Assembly: GCA_031310005.1 (NCBI GenBank)
Contig: CM062385.1
Coordinates: forward strand, 2,976,001 to 3,040,000
Origin: Dactylellina haptotyla
Lineage: Eukaryota; Ascomycota; Orbiliomycetes; Orbiliales; Orbiliaceae
Length of the DNA stretch: 64,000 nt
Reading direction: 5' to 3'
Position 1 is the first letter of the stretch. Each line of letters begins with the position of its first letter. A model generated the notes under the pieces. It saw nothing but the letters and a program-made list of their open reading frames with translations, was not told the origin of the DNA and searched no databases. Shown one piece after another: positions 1 through 11,504 of this stretch. Both the position numbers and the translations under genes were made by a program.

Positions 1-1904
1 GGTCTGGGCTCCCAGTTTTGGACAGACTGCGTCCCTCTCAGATAAAGCCATTAGTAACTGTCCACCACTCGGTCCAGTGCTACCAGCTCCTAAGAACCCT
101 TCTTCAAACCCAATAGTCAAAGCGACTATCGAAGGCATCACCGCAGCCCTCAAGAGTAATGTCACCTTGCTTGGTAACGCTACGGCCCTTTCATTAGGGA
201 TTACTTCCATTTACGAAGACAAGCCAATGTTGAGTTTCTCGTACACACCGGCGGTGTTCAACAAGAGCGGTACCCATAAGGTTGATGGCGATACTGTATT
301 CCGCATTGGAAGTGTTTCCAAGACATTCACCGTTTTGGCGCTTCAATTATTGGGAGAGAAGGTTAATATGGCTGATCCGATCACCAAGTATATTCCGGAA
401 CTTTGCAGCTTGTCATGGGAACAGTCGGTGAAGAATGTTGTTACAACGGTAGACTGGCATATTATTACATTGGACTCTATGGCTTCTCAATTGTCTGGCA
501 TTGGATCCGATCGTAAGAAAAGCGTCCGTAATTAATTGTGGGTTACAATTCTAACTATTTTTATATTCAGTTGGAGACGATATCGCAAATATCAACCACA
601 GCCTAACGAAAGATGGACTCCCCGCTCTTAAGCCTGATCAATATTCGGCATGTGGTGCCTTGGATACTAACAGACCATGCACCTGGAATGGTAATTTTCT
701 TCTGATTTCAAAAACTGCTTTGCCGGTGTGCTAATCAGGAGTAGACTTCTGGAATACATATGGCAAACGGTATCCTGTATATGCTCCCTACACTACGCCG
801 GCATACACAAACATGGCCTATGACCTTCTCGGAATGGTCATTGAACGAGTCTCCAAAAAGACATATGCCCAATTCATACAGGAGAAAATCTTCAAACCGT
901 TACAGCTGAGCCACACCTTCACTACCAAGCCAGCCAATGATAAGCAGGGGTTCATTCCCACGTTGAACAACTGGTGGAGCACTTCATATGGTTTCCTCGA
1001 AGCGTAAGTGATGTCATTTCGATTTCGTAAGAAATAATAGCTGAATCGGAAATCGAGCAGTGACGGCGGTTACTACTCCTCTGCGAATGATCTTCTTAAA
1101 TTTGGACGCGGCATTCTTACCAACAAACTCCTCTCATCGGCGGCGACTCGCGCCTGGCTTAAACCAAGATCCCATACTTCCTCTCTTGGCCTTTCTGTCG
1201 GCGCACCATGGGAAATTGGACGAACCACTTCGCTTACCTCTGATGGCCGTGTCATTGACGTCTACACCAAGAATGGAGGCCTCGGAGGTTATAATACTCT
1301 ATTCCTTCTCCTTCCGGATTATGGCATCGTCCTTTCACTCCTCATGAGCGGTGAATCATCATCTCTAGGTATCGAATTGGTAATCGCCAGCCAGGTCCTT
1401 ACGAACTTAATTCCCGCGATTGAAGCCGCAGGCAAAGCGGATGCTATTAATCAATTCGTGGGACAGTACATTGACAAGGCTTCAAATAGCAGTATTTCAC
1501 TCAAAGTCGACGATGGCCCTGGTTTACTTGTTCAAAGCTGGTACTCGCTCGGTAAAGATGTGCTAGCAAGTTATGCGGATATAGTTGCGAATTCTCCAGG
1601 TGGCGCATTTAGTGCCGGATCGGCTCAGGAGTATTTGTCTATCAGGCTCTATCCTACCGGCTTACAAGAGGGTAAGGTCGCCTCATGGCGTGCCGTGTAT
1701 GATTCCACGGATCCTGATTCCGTCAAGGACCAGTCTGCGGGATTGTTTATCATCCAGGGGCTATGCCAGACTTGGAGTAGCCTAGATAACGTAGTGTATG
1801 GACTACGTGCTCTTGATCATTTCATATTCGAGACAAATGGTAGCGGTTTGGCGACGACGATTACTCCAACTGCCTTTGGACACAAGTTGATGCGGAAAGC
1901 ATAA
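1..1904 (+). CDS. Beta-lactamase-like serine hydrolase, secreted-type, 5' partial
   Basis: This gene enters from the left edge; the frame is open from base 2, so the start and any signal peptide lie outside. Exons read 2-512, 571-690, 739-1003 and 1061-1904, with GT-AG borders and consistent phase, giving 579 visible residues. The class C beta-lactamase/penicillin-binding-protein fold is shown by SVSK (the SxxK nucleophile motif) within RIGSVSKTFT, by a YTN motif (YAPYTTPAYTNMAYDLLG) and by KNGGLGGY in the place of the KTG/HxG motif. The last roughly 180 residues form the extra C-terminal domain typical of fungal ARB_00930-like proteins. The family hydrolyses amides or esters of mostly unknown nature; a role in antibiotic resistance should not be assumed. 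The phrase CPPLGPVLPAPKNPS at the edge matches the usual mature N-terminus of such secreted proteins (recalled, not searched). Confidence 0.9.
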
Positions 1905-2440
1905 GAAAATTAAGAAGTTCCGAAAGTGTCTATTTTCATAGATGGAGTATCGACGCTATATGTATGATATTATTTCTTCTTAAAGATATTTAATTCCTCA
2001 GATTTTTATAATTATATAGTATAAAAAGAAATTATATCATGTACAATAAATCTCACATGATGTATTTTCATATAGACTAAATGATGCTAGTCAGTCCGCC
2101 GTGCCTGTATATCTTGGGGGAAACGAAGGGATCGAGAAACGACCTACAGAATTTCTTGTTGCGGAATGTTGTACACATCCTCTAAGTTGTAAGAGTTGTG
2201 TATAGTGGGCATAAAGTATCAGGAGGTGCATGAGTCCGCGCTATGTTATATGTTGCCGGTTTCTCACCCATGAGCCAACAGGGAAGTTAAATTTCAGCGC
2301 TTGCTGAGGCGATCTGGTAACATCCAGATCCACCTTCTTTAAATTAGTATACCTATTGACTGGTCTCCGTATCGATATATATCTGAAAACCCAGAAAACC
2401 TACGATAAAATGATAGATAATCCTTTTTGGCAACACGAAA
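1905..2440. other. Intergenic spacer, tandem genes
   Basis: This AT-rich stretch lies between the stop of the hydrolase and the start of the subtilase and carries the 3' end of the first and the promoter of the second. No conserved coding frame or structured RNA was seen. Confidence 0.6.
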
Positions 2441-4442
2441 ATGAGGAGCTTGTTACTTATTATCTTAGCACTAATTCGGTCAATTTTACCGAAAGTCTAT
2501 GCAACTACCACTACCGAATTTGTCCCGGGAACAAGAACGGGCACTTGGGGCCCCCTCTCAAGTACCTTTTTTTGCCCTGTTATGAAGGAATTTCGAATGA
2601 GAAAGTATTTATTCCGGAAGATAGATGAAGCCTTCAAAGTTGGGCCGCTTCAAAAATACTTGCAACCTCCGAAAAAGTATTCTTTGAATGAACTAGAGAG
2701 CAAGTATCTAGGCATGTATGGGTATCTTGTGGATGTAAAATCGGATTATTTGCAGTTCGAATCGGATTATGGCAATTGGGTGAGCGGCAATATCGGGTCG
2801 GAGGAAGTCGGGGTATGCAAGTTGAATAATTCTAGTAATTTAAGCTTATAGAACTTGATTCTGATTTTATTAATAGTTTCCGGATTGCGTATACTATGCA
2901 AAGGCGCCTGATCCTGTAACCCGTTATTACGATAGGTATCCCGTGCGACCTAAGATACCTAGCATGTCATGGATAAATACAAAACCAATCCAGGTCTCAG
3001 CCAAAAGCGGGGTGCAAGTTCTCCAGGGGGCGCCGGAAGAACTAGCTGTTTTATCATGGCCGCCAAAAACCAACATCTTGTCAAGCGAGCGTGTTAAAAA
3101 CTCGTATTATCATTATCGAAACGCTGGAGAGGGTACCGTGGTTTACATTTTAGACGGCGGCTGCGACCCGAGTCACCCTGTAAGCTTCAAAATATCCGAT
3201 CAATCATAGATTCGGAAACAGATATGGCCTAGCTGTCCTACGTATCTATTTATAAACAGAAAGGGATCATAAGAGCTGACTCTGATCGAACTGCCTGACT
3301 TTTTGATTAGGAATTCCGAAATACCAAATTCCAAGATTGGGTTTCCTTCAATCATCATTCCTTAGAAAATGGCACCGATGCTAACCAACACGGTTTCGGG
3401 TATCCTATGGCACTATAATGGCGGCGAAGATCGCGGGGAGGCATACCGGTATAGCCCCGAGAGCTCAGCTTGTTATTGTACCTACTTTTGATGCCACGGG
3501 TTTCATCACCTATGAGGGGATGTATGCTGCCTTGCTTCAGACGTATGATCATGTCAAATCGATGAATCAGGATCAACCTTGTATCATCAATATGTCCTTT
3601 GGTTGGGTTCCATCTGCGGGCGAAATAGACGAAGGCAGGTTAGAGATTTTGCGGGAGATGGGGAAGCTTAAAAATGTGATACTAGTAAGCTCAAGTGGGA
3701 ATTCGGACGAGGTAAGAGTGCACGTGCATCCAGGGAATCTTTACATGCGTCGCCCTTAATTACTATATGCCATTCTCAGATTTTTAGCGAAACGCTGACA
3801 AAGTCTCAAAAAACGATATAAATACCTTGGAAGAATAGAATGAACCGATTTCGGACTTGCCTGCTGCTCATTTCGGGCCCGATAGAAACTTTAAGAATTT
3901 CGTTGTTGTAGGTGCCACAGATTCGGAAAGATACCGAAATACGTATGCATACAACCGGACGTATACAAATTTTGTCTGGGCTCCTGCAGGAAATTTTACG
4001 TTTCCAAAAATACCCGACCTCCGATTCGACTCTAGTCGTTTTACCGAAGAAGAATTTTATGGCATCGACGAAGATGGGGGGACATCTATAGGTAAGGTTC
4101 CGTTAAACTAGGTTTCAATGTGAGATACAACCGATTTAAAAGTTAACGGGAATAGCTGCGGCGACTGTTTCAGGGATGTTGGCATCATATATCTCTCGAA
4201 ATATGAAATCTCGGAGTCGGATGCAAGATGCGATTAAGAATTTGAAGATATTTTCGTATGTAAGATATCTAGGAGGGGTACCAGTAATTCAAAACGGGAT
4301 TACCCCGGACGAATGGTTGGAGGAAGATCAGAAAGAAGTAGGATATGAGAAGAAGAAGGGCATTAAAGACCATTGTAAGAAGTTCTGGGATAGCCTCAAA
4401 GAAGTTAATTTGTGGGGATTAGCTGGAATCGTGATCGTTTGA
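2441..4442 (+). CDS. Secreted subtilisin-like serine protease (S8), with a disturbed His exon
   Basis: The start at 2441 gives a signal peptide (MRSLLLIILALIRSILPKVYA). Exons read 2441-2812, 2877-3179, 3311-about 3400, about 3418-3711, 3839-4091 and 4156-4442. The S8 triad is spread over the exons: Asp in VYILDGGCDPSHP, His in DANQHGFG, the oxyanion Asn in VILVSSSGN and Ser in GGTSIAAATVSGMLASY, the last formed only after splicing. The family cleaves peptide bonds outside the cell. The oddity is at 3401-3417: 17 nt separate HGFG from MAAKIAGRHTGIAPRA, which would follow directly in other subtilases, and the two pieces are in different frames. Removing a 41-nt GT-AG intron (3400-3440) restores the frame as HGFG-HTGIAPRA but deletes the conserved MAAKIAGR helix. 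The gene is therefore either a recent pseudogene or an altered protease. The tail after the Ser exon is Lys-rich with a hydrophobic end. Confidence 0.8.
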
Positions 4443-4850
4443 ATTAACACGTGTAAGTAATATCTGGGCTTCTTTTATCCTAGTATAGGGTTCCATCTTG
4501 CCTATTCCTAACTATTTTTTCCAAAGGGAATTCCATATCATAGAGGTTTTTATTTTTAATGGGTGTTACACGTATCACCAACCCTCTTTTGTTTAAATAA
4601 AGTCATATGATTATCATGAACGCTTCGAAGACGACACCCTTCCTCTAATATAATATATACACGTTATTCGCCTAGAACACCAAATCAGAAGCCGTCATCA
4701 AATCAAAAAGAATCGGCATCTCCAAAAACAATTAAGAAAAATAGCTATCATGCTCGTAATGCTATGCGTTAACGCCGTGAAAATGCTCAAATGCAGCCTA
4801 AGTAGGCGATAGAAAATCATAAGGAAACGAACGGAGGAACGAAGGTATAA
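4443..4850. other. Convergent intergenic spacer
   Basis: This is the 3' spacer between the subtilase (plus strand) and the AT-hook gene (minus strand). It is AT-rich and no coding or repeated structure was seen. Confidence 0.6.
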
Positions 4851-7753
4851 CTAAGTCCCCGCAAACAAAGTCTCCTGCATTTTCAGCCGCTTGGCAATCT
4901 TCTCTCTCCTCTTTTGGTCTTCCTTCTCCCGTTCTTTTTTTTCTTCGTCCGCATTCTTTTTCTTCGCAACGGGGCTTCTAAGCTTCCCCAAAATCTGCGC
5001 TTCTCGTTCAGCTACACGTTGCTTGTCCTTCTCCAGTTGTAACTGGGCGCTAATAGAGTCATACAACTGTCTGGAGACCGCTTCGCGTTCGCGTAACGTA
5101 GATTCGAATGCCCTTACTTTAAGTTTTGCTTCTTTAGTTTGTAAATCCTCAAGACGGACCCAAATGGTTTCCTTTCTGGGACCTTTGAGTTGTACATGGT
5201 ATGCTGGTGAACCGTCGAGAAGCATCTTGTTAATGATGTGGTCAACATCGAGGTGGAAATCGTCGTCTGGTGATTTCGCTTTCTTTTTCTCTTTGGGTGG
5301 GTATAGTTTACGCTGTTTTGGCGACTGATTGCGGGGTTCGATAGAGGAAGGCAAAATGTGACGCCGCTCAACGGTGATTGATGGTTTTGATTCCTCTGGT
5401 CCGTCTTTCCCAAACTTGATCCTTCGGCGTTTATTAGGGCGTTCGGGCTCAGTTTGGGAGACTTGGGAGAGGTTTCTAGTGTGAGAGATGTTTCCGCCGG
5501 CCATGCGGATGGTCTCTTCAATGAGATCTTCCTCTTTCTTAGGTGGACGACCTGGACCACGAGCACCGCTTGGAGCAATTGATGGTTTCAGAGCTCTAGA
5601 GGGTTTAAGCTTTGGTTTCTTGCTTGGTGCCGGTTTGGGATCCCGTTTAATCGGAGATGGGTGTAGCTTCGCGGTATTAGACAGCGGACTCTTTTTAGGT
5701 TGGGGAGGTTGCACCCTAAAAGCGACCTCGCTGGCAGAGCTATCGGAAATATAGGAGAGAGCAGGTTTCGAGAGATTCTTAGATCCCTTTGGCCGGCCTC
5801 TGCTCGATGGCGTCTTAACTGGGGTGATAATAACATGTGGGCTATCTTCACGACTTGAATTCGAAGCTGAGCTTTCTGTTCTGCTGGGAAGTTTGTTGCC
5901 TCGCGGGCGGCCTCTTCCTCTTGAAGTTGTGCTCGCCTTGACTACATTGCTAGCTCGAGGTCGGCGTGTAGGCGTGGTATCGCCGCGGGACGGGATGGGC
6001 CGTCGTCCTCTACCCCTTCCTGTACCCCTCTTTGGGTTACTACTTCGTGTTATTGCTGATGCGCGACCTCTCGGTCTTCCTCGACCTGGCTTCTTTCCTG
6101 CACCCCATGACTCATTGTCGGAGGAATTTTCTCTAATACCAGCTAGTATCTCGGCATCCGTAATATCGAACTTATCGTACTGGGACGGATCAACGCTGTT
6201 CCTATCTCCAGGGGTATTAATATCTTCGTCGCTATCGAAATCACTGCTATCCGGCATGGGAATGTTGAACTCCTCAGGCATCCCTAGTCGAAAGCAATTG
6301 TCCAAGAATATTTTTGCAACACTTCTCCTTCCTCTTCTCTTGACTTGGCCTGAGGTGATGCCTGTCCCTCCGGCAAACGCGCCGCCTGGGGCCTTGAAAT
6401 TTGGATAATACCAAGTTTCGGGGTTTTCTTCCTTAGAAAAGAGATCATTTTCAAAATCTTCCAAGATCTGGGGTTCAATATGTTCGAGGATGTCATTAGC
6501 ATCCACTGACCTCAGGTGTCCGTCCTTGTAGATGATCCTATAGGTAGCATGGCCATCGTCTTCTGTCCATCTGGAGTGGATAGCAATAGCCTCCCATTCG
6601 TCAGGGTTGAAGAGGTGGCCACACACTTCTTCGTAGGTTGCTGTATAGGAAGCAATTAGTACGGAATTTCATCCAGCAATATCATAAGAAAGGATCTTCA
6701 AAGAGGGAACTCACGAATGGTAACTATGATATCAAAATTCCTCTTAGCATTCGCAAGGGCTTTCTTCTTGAAAGCTTCTCTTATAATTTCTTCCTTGGCT
6801 TCCTCCTCTTCCCTTTCTAGCTCATCATGATCCTCTTCTAGCATATGAGGATTAGCCATAGATCGCCTTGGCGTGATATCTATGGAAGCCGTGGATCGAT
6901 GTCCATAAGTGGCCTTTGTTGGAGTTGTAACCGCAGCATCATTCTCGGAATCCTCTTCTGACTCCTCTTCCTCAGATGCTTCGTCTCTTCTAGAGTTATC
7001 AGGCTCGTCTGAAGAAGTCGATATCAGAAACACCTCTTCGTTTTGAACATTATCATCACTCAGAGATCTCATAGATTCATCGTCGTCTGCAGATATGTCC
7101 TCTTCGATATTATTTTCAGTAACATCGTCGTCGTCCTCCTCAGAATCGCTGGCTTCGGTCTCTCCTGATATATCCTTCGCCGAAAATGGTTTCGAAATAA
7201 GAGAGCTGCTATCACTAAATCTCACATTACGCGCCCCGCTGTTGGCACCATGACCAATCTGTCTCGACGGTCTAGGTCTCGGTTTCGACTGCGCGGTGCT
7301 AGGCTGGCGCACAGTGACACTGCTCTTTTTTGGTTCGGAAAACTCATCCTCGCTGAATTCCTCTCGACGTTTGCGTGGCTGTTGAACCTTTTGGTGAAAT
7401 TGAACTGGGGCAGGTCTGGTTTCCCCAATCGCGACCGTTTTGGTTGGTGTTTCTTGTTTTAGAGCCGTATTGGATACATTCAACCTTTGAATTGGCTCGC
7501 TTAGTCGTGGCGTTGGGCTACTCTGTTGCAACGGTTTCTTTTGAAAGTAGTGGTCGAGCGTCCTTGAATAGGTGCTCACAGAGCTTGGGTTCGTCGACGA
7601 GCTGCGCGAAACCACCTTCTTCTTGTTGATGCCTAGCATGGTAGGCCGTCGCCTCGCTGGCTCTTCGTCGTCGTCCTCTTCTTCTGAAGTTTTTGCATAT
7701 TTTGCAGATTTTGAAAACATATTTATTTGGTTCTGCTGGGGCTCGAGAAACAC
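4851..7753 (-). CDS. AT-hook nuclear protein with two chromo/Tudor-like segments
   Basis: Two exons, 6715-7753 and 4851-6640, join across a 74-nt intron (GTGAGT donor, TATACAG acceptor) to give 942 residues; a start 11 codons downstream (MFSKSAKYAK) is equally possible. The N-terminal third is disordered, with long Asp/Glu runs and Ser/Lys-rich patches. Around residues 350-410 lies EEWEAIAIHSRW-type sequence (here PDEWEAIAIHSRW) followed by YRIIYKDGHLRSVDANDI, which looks like a small chromo/Tudor-like barrel. The middle carries five AT-hook-like cores (GRPRG twice, GRGRR, GRPKG, GRPPK). Near the C-terminus VDHIINKMLLDGSPAYHVQLKG followed by WVRLEDL resembles a chromodomain, and the protein ends in a Lys/Glu coiled coil. 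DNA binding in AT-rich chromatin and recognition of a histone or peptide partner are inferred. I do not recognise a named orthologue. Confidence 0.8.
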
Positions 7754-8399
7754 ATGTTTTGTTAGGTAAGATTGCGAGTTGAATTAATTAAAGGAGAGGA
7801 AGAGAGAAATAAATAAATTCCAAAACTAGAAATTTAAAAACGCAATGCCAACCCTATTTCCGCCAACAAAATAGTCTCTTTAACCCTTAATATAGTAAAA
7901 TAAAGGGCGGAAAATATAATAAAGAGTCATATTTGGTCAAATTCTAAACCCCATAGCATGAAATCGGGGTTTAAAGTCTATAAAGTGACATTACTCATCT
8001 TTACGATATCAAAAAATTATTCAAAAATTTGTTTTACATAATCCCATCCATTTTTTAAAATATTAACAGAATTTTGGACTAAATAGCTTCTCTGTGCAAA
8101 TATTAACCGCTGTTTAAAGATTGTCACTTTTCTGAGAATAGTTGGGGCATCGCTGTGGCGCACAAGCCCAACCAATCAAGCGAAAAATGAAACCAACACC
8201 AAACTCCCCGTGCAAGTGAGTGCCTTAAAGCGCTTATGTTAAGCCCCACTATACATATCTAGGGGAAAACCTAAAGCAAAAGGGCATGGTTTGAAAAATA
8301 AGAAACTTTATTGTGGTATCCTATTGTACAGGTGAATTCTATCGCTCGGGGTCATAACCTCATTACTCCTCAAAATGCTTGTTCCCTACAAGCATGAAC
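7754..8399. other. Promoter-side spacer of the AT-hook gene
   Basis: This spacer holds the upstream region of the AT-hook gene and the 3' end of BUD23. It is strongly AT-rich. A CCAAT-type box (CAACCAATCAAG) lies near 8168. Nothing coding was seen. Confidence 0.5.
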
Positions 8400-9282
8400 C
8401 TAAAATTTGATACCTCTCTTTCTACCAGTATATTTTGAGTCTGCTTTCACTATTTTACCTTTCTTACGCTCTTGCTCCTTCTTCTTCATAATCCATGCTT
8501 TTGTACCTTTCTTCGCATCCTTCTTCGCCTTTTCCATAAGCTTCTTCCTGTTATCAAACACATCCACACCATCCATGCCCTGTACGACACCTGTGATATC
8601 CTTGTTTCCCTCCCCACCAACTGTCAACACCAAGTACAGCTTCTTGTTTTTCGTTTCCGGATCATCCTCGAGCAGACCCGCTCCGAAACCGGCTTTTATC
8701 GCCGCGGAACAGATCATATCTCTCTGTTTATCGTCTCTCGGATAGAATTGGCACACCGCCTTGCCATCTCGTTTTAAACATGCGTACAGACTATCGAAGA
8801 ACCTGCTAAGTCGGGTCTTCGGATCGACGCCCTTTTCGTCCTCGTTACACAGCCATTGGATGGCTGATATGCTGATTGCTGCGTCAAAACTTCCCGCACG
8901 GAACGGGAGACCTTGTCCCATATCTCCTAGCAGCAGGTCACCGTCCACCTCACGATCTAGCGCCACCGCCAACATTGACGGTGATATGTCGACTCCGATC
9001 CATGTGTGCGGTGGTTCTGCTTCTGATAATATCTCGCCAGAAAGACCGGAGCCGCAGCCTATATCTAGGATGAACGATGAAGTGGTGAGATCGAGAAGTT
9101 CGAGGGCTCGGTTGGTCATAGTCGCCTGGATCGACTGGACACGGGAGGATGTGGTGTACTTTCGAGATTCGGTGTCATTGTAGTAGAGATCCGGGGGACT
9201 ATTTTTGGAATTAGTATCCAGTAGGGACTGTAGGGAGCTATTTGGCACAAGCATCTCACAGGTTATCTTCTGGTCGAGACAT
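8400..9282 (-). CDS. BUD23: 18S rRNA (guanine-N7)-methyltransferase Bud23
   Basis: Bud23 methylates a guanine of 18S rRNA at N7 using S-adenosylmethionine, with Trm112 as partner, and helps mature and export the small ribosomal subunit. A 23-nt first exon (9260-9282) joins to 8400-9198 through a 61-nt intron. The join gives MSRPEDNLPPDLYYNDTESRKY, the usual start of the family, and 273 residues in all; without it the frame would begin with an unrelated intron-derived stretch. The SAM-binding motif I is FILDIGCGSGLSGE (about residues 50-63), followed by the acidic GVDIS of motif II and SAIQWLCN. The C-terminal third is Lys/Arg-rich and ends KYTGRKRGIKF, the typical basic tail. Identity is very likely. 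Confidence 0.95.
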
Positions 9283-9761
9283 CTTGGTGAAAACTGGGGT
9301 AGCTTCGCACTATAGCTAAAAGTACCAGGATACCAAGGACTGGGAGGCTGAGTAAAAGTGAACGAGTGGTTATAGGTAAGCTATCAGCGTGGGACCTTCC
9401 GCGCGAATGTGCGATTTCTGTAAAGCTGTCGACGGGTCGATTGCATTGGGTCGGTTCAACGTAGCTGGATTGAGGTAGCAGGCAAGGTACTCGCCAAAAA
9501 AAGTTGACGGTGAAGGCGCACAAAGGCGAGAAAATTTGGCGAAGCGATTTGATTGGCTGTCGACAAACTGGGCCTTCAACGCATTTTCTCCAACAAACCG
9601 AAGACGTTACCGCACTGATGAGTATTAAATAGTGCAAATGAGCTTGTAAGATTTCAATCGGGCTTCTATTCACAAGAGTAGAAGAAAGGAAAGTAGATAT
9701 ATTTACTATTGGGATATCGAGAGAAGCGATTCCAAAGCGTCTAGACTGTCTTCTAAACTTT
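9283..9761. other. Spacer between BUD23 start and CRY-DASH end
   Basis: This is the promoter of BUD23 and the 3' end of the CRY-DASH gene, which lie in tandem on the minus strand. The open frames seen here run across gene borders and do not look coding. Confidence 0.5.
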
Positions 9762-11504
9762 CTATAGTCGAACGCTGCCAAAACTACGAGTGGAGTCCCC
9801 GGATCCGCCCTCGATCCACATCTGAATATACTCCTCCTGTACTTCACTTCCAGCTCCTTGTTTTGGCGGACTGACCTCCCATGTCGGATCATTCCCGACT
9901 CCGGCACAGTATTGCCAGTTTCCCCAGTTCCCGCTCACATCATAATCTACCAAACAGTACTCAAACCACTCTGCTCCAATCCTCCAATCAATCCCTAGTT
10001 GCTTGCCAAAGTATCTGGCAACAATATCCCTTGCCCTATCAGATGTATATCCCGTGAGATACATCTCCCTAAGAGAAGCGTCTACTAAAGGAACCCCTGT
10101 TCTCCCTTCCATAAAGTGTTGTATCTGCTTCCTTATTGCTGGGTCATCGCCGTGTTTCCAGGAACGGTCTAGCTGTCCCTTGAACCCTTCCAGTCTAAAC
10201 AGTTTACAGCCGTATTTTCGAGTACATAGTCTAAGATAATCTCTCCAGAGAAGCTCGTTACGAATGCCTGCAGTACTTTTGTTTTCACCCCTACCGTACC
10301 CATCCATGTAACTTCCAAGGGAGGTTTTTGCTTCTTCAAAGTTTACGAGATATTCGTGGATCTGTCGCGCGGAAACGCAGCCGAGGGCTAACCATGCCGC
10401 AAGTTTCGTACTACAGTCTTCACCAACAAAACCACTTCTTGTATCTTTATAGATAGTCACGGCCCCTGATGAGATGAGATTCTCCATATGCTCAAGCGCG
10501 TATGCTTCGCCACCGTGGTAAACGTGCCCGGACGGCGCGGCAGGTGGCCAATATGGAATTTGCATCGCTATGGGGTCATCTTTCAAGGGCTTCAATAATC
10601 CGGTTATCCAGCCATCTAGTGTGCTTGGGACTCTGAAAGGCGCGAGTTGTGGTGGAATAAATGTTGGTAGGGGAGGAAGCCTGTTGGGTCGAGGTAGCGT
10701 TTTCCTAGATGCCTCTCTAGGAGATCCAACCGCTTTTTTAAACTCAGCGAACGAGTCCGGTATGTCCTTCGGTGTTACATATGGCAGATCACGACTATAA
10801 AACAATCAGTATAGCTAGCACTGTTCTTTAATTTGATGTTTGAAATGTAATAATCATACTCATCAACCAGGAATTTCTCATCCTTCCAAAGCCTCACCTC
10901 AACGCCTTTCCTTTCCGCCACCCGAAACACATTCCTCTCGTCTGTCTTTTCCGCAACCCCTTCCTCAGCGGTAATCCACACACCGGCAACGTCGCATTTG
11001 ATCCCAGTTTTATGATGTTTGAACTCGGTAAGAATGCCTTCCAGCACGTCGTCTATTCTGCCAACTCTGATCACAAGACCACTCCCCACACTTTCAAGGT
11101 TAGCCTTGAAATCCCATACGGACTCCGCCCAGAACTTGGCACGGTGAGGACCGCAGCGCGGGAATTGGCCGACTACGCTTCGCGCCGGTGGGTAGGGTGA
11201 TTCTATCAGGTCTGGGGATTTCGAGGTCCCGTGACCGATATTTTGATTTTTGTCAAACTCGTCGGATAAAAACCCGGAAATCTCGATCTGGCGGGCTGGG
11301 AAGACGTAAATTGGTAGCAGGTGGGTGTATTGGGTTTGGTTTCTGGAAACTTGCTCGGAGATGTGGTGAAGGACGGGGTTGTCCGTTAGGCGAAGCTCGC
11401 GCCGGACTACAGAGCTCAGTTAGCTGGGGTTGAGGACAACAAAAAGGCAGGAGGATTAAAATACCAATATATATTAACACTTTTTGGGGCTTCTCATTTG
11501 CCAT
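9762..11504 (-). CDS. Cryptochrome/photolyase of the CRY-DASH type
   Basis: Three exons (11465-11504, 10860-11406, 9762-10794) join in phase to 539 residues. CRY-DASH proteins bind FAD and a folate antenna, repair pyrimidine dimers mainly in single-stranded DNA and in some fungi take part in light signalling. The N-terminal photolyase domain begins MANEKPQKVLIYIVRRELRL, with RLTDNPVLHHIS in the place of the usual LRLDDNP. The FAD-binding half contains LLWRDYLRLCTRKYG, GRTGVPLVDASLREM, the TGYTSDRARDIVARYF segment, DWRIGAEWFE, and SGNWGNWQYCAGVGNDP, the family signature with Trp residues of the electron-transfer chain. The first 40-nt exon ends inside the first beta strand, common in fungal genes of this type. 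No signal or organelle peptide is obvious, so the site of action (nucleus, mitochondrion or cytoplasm) cannot be read from the sequence. Confidence 0.93.
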
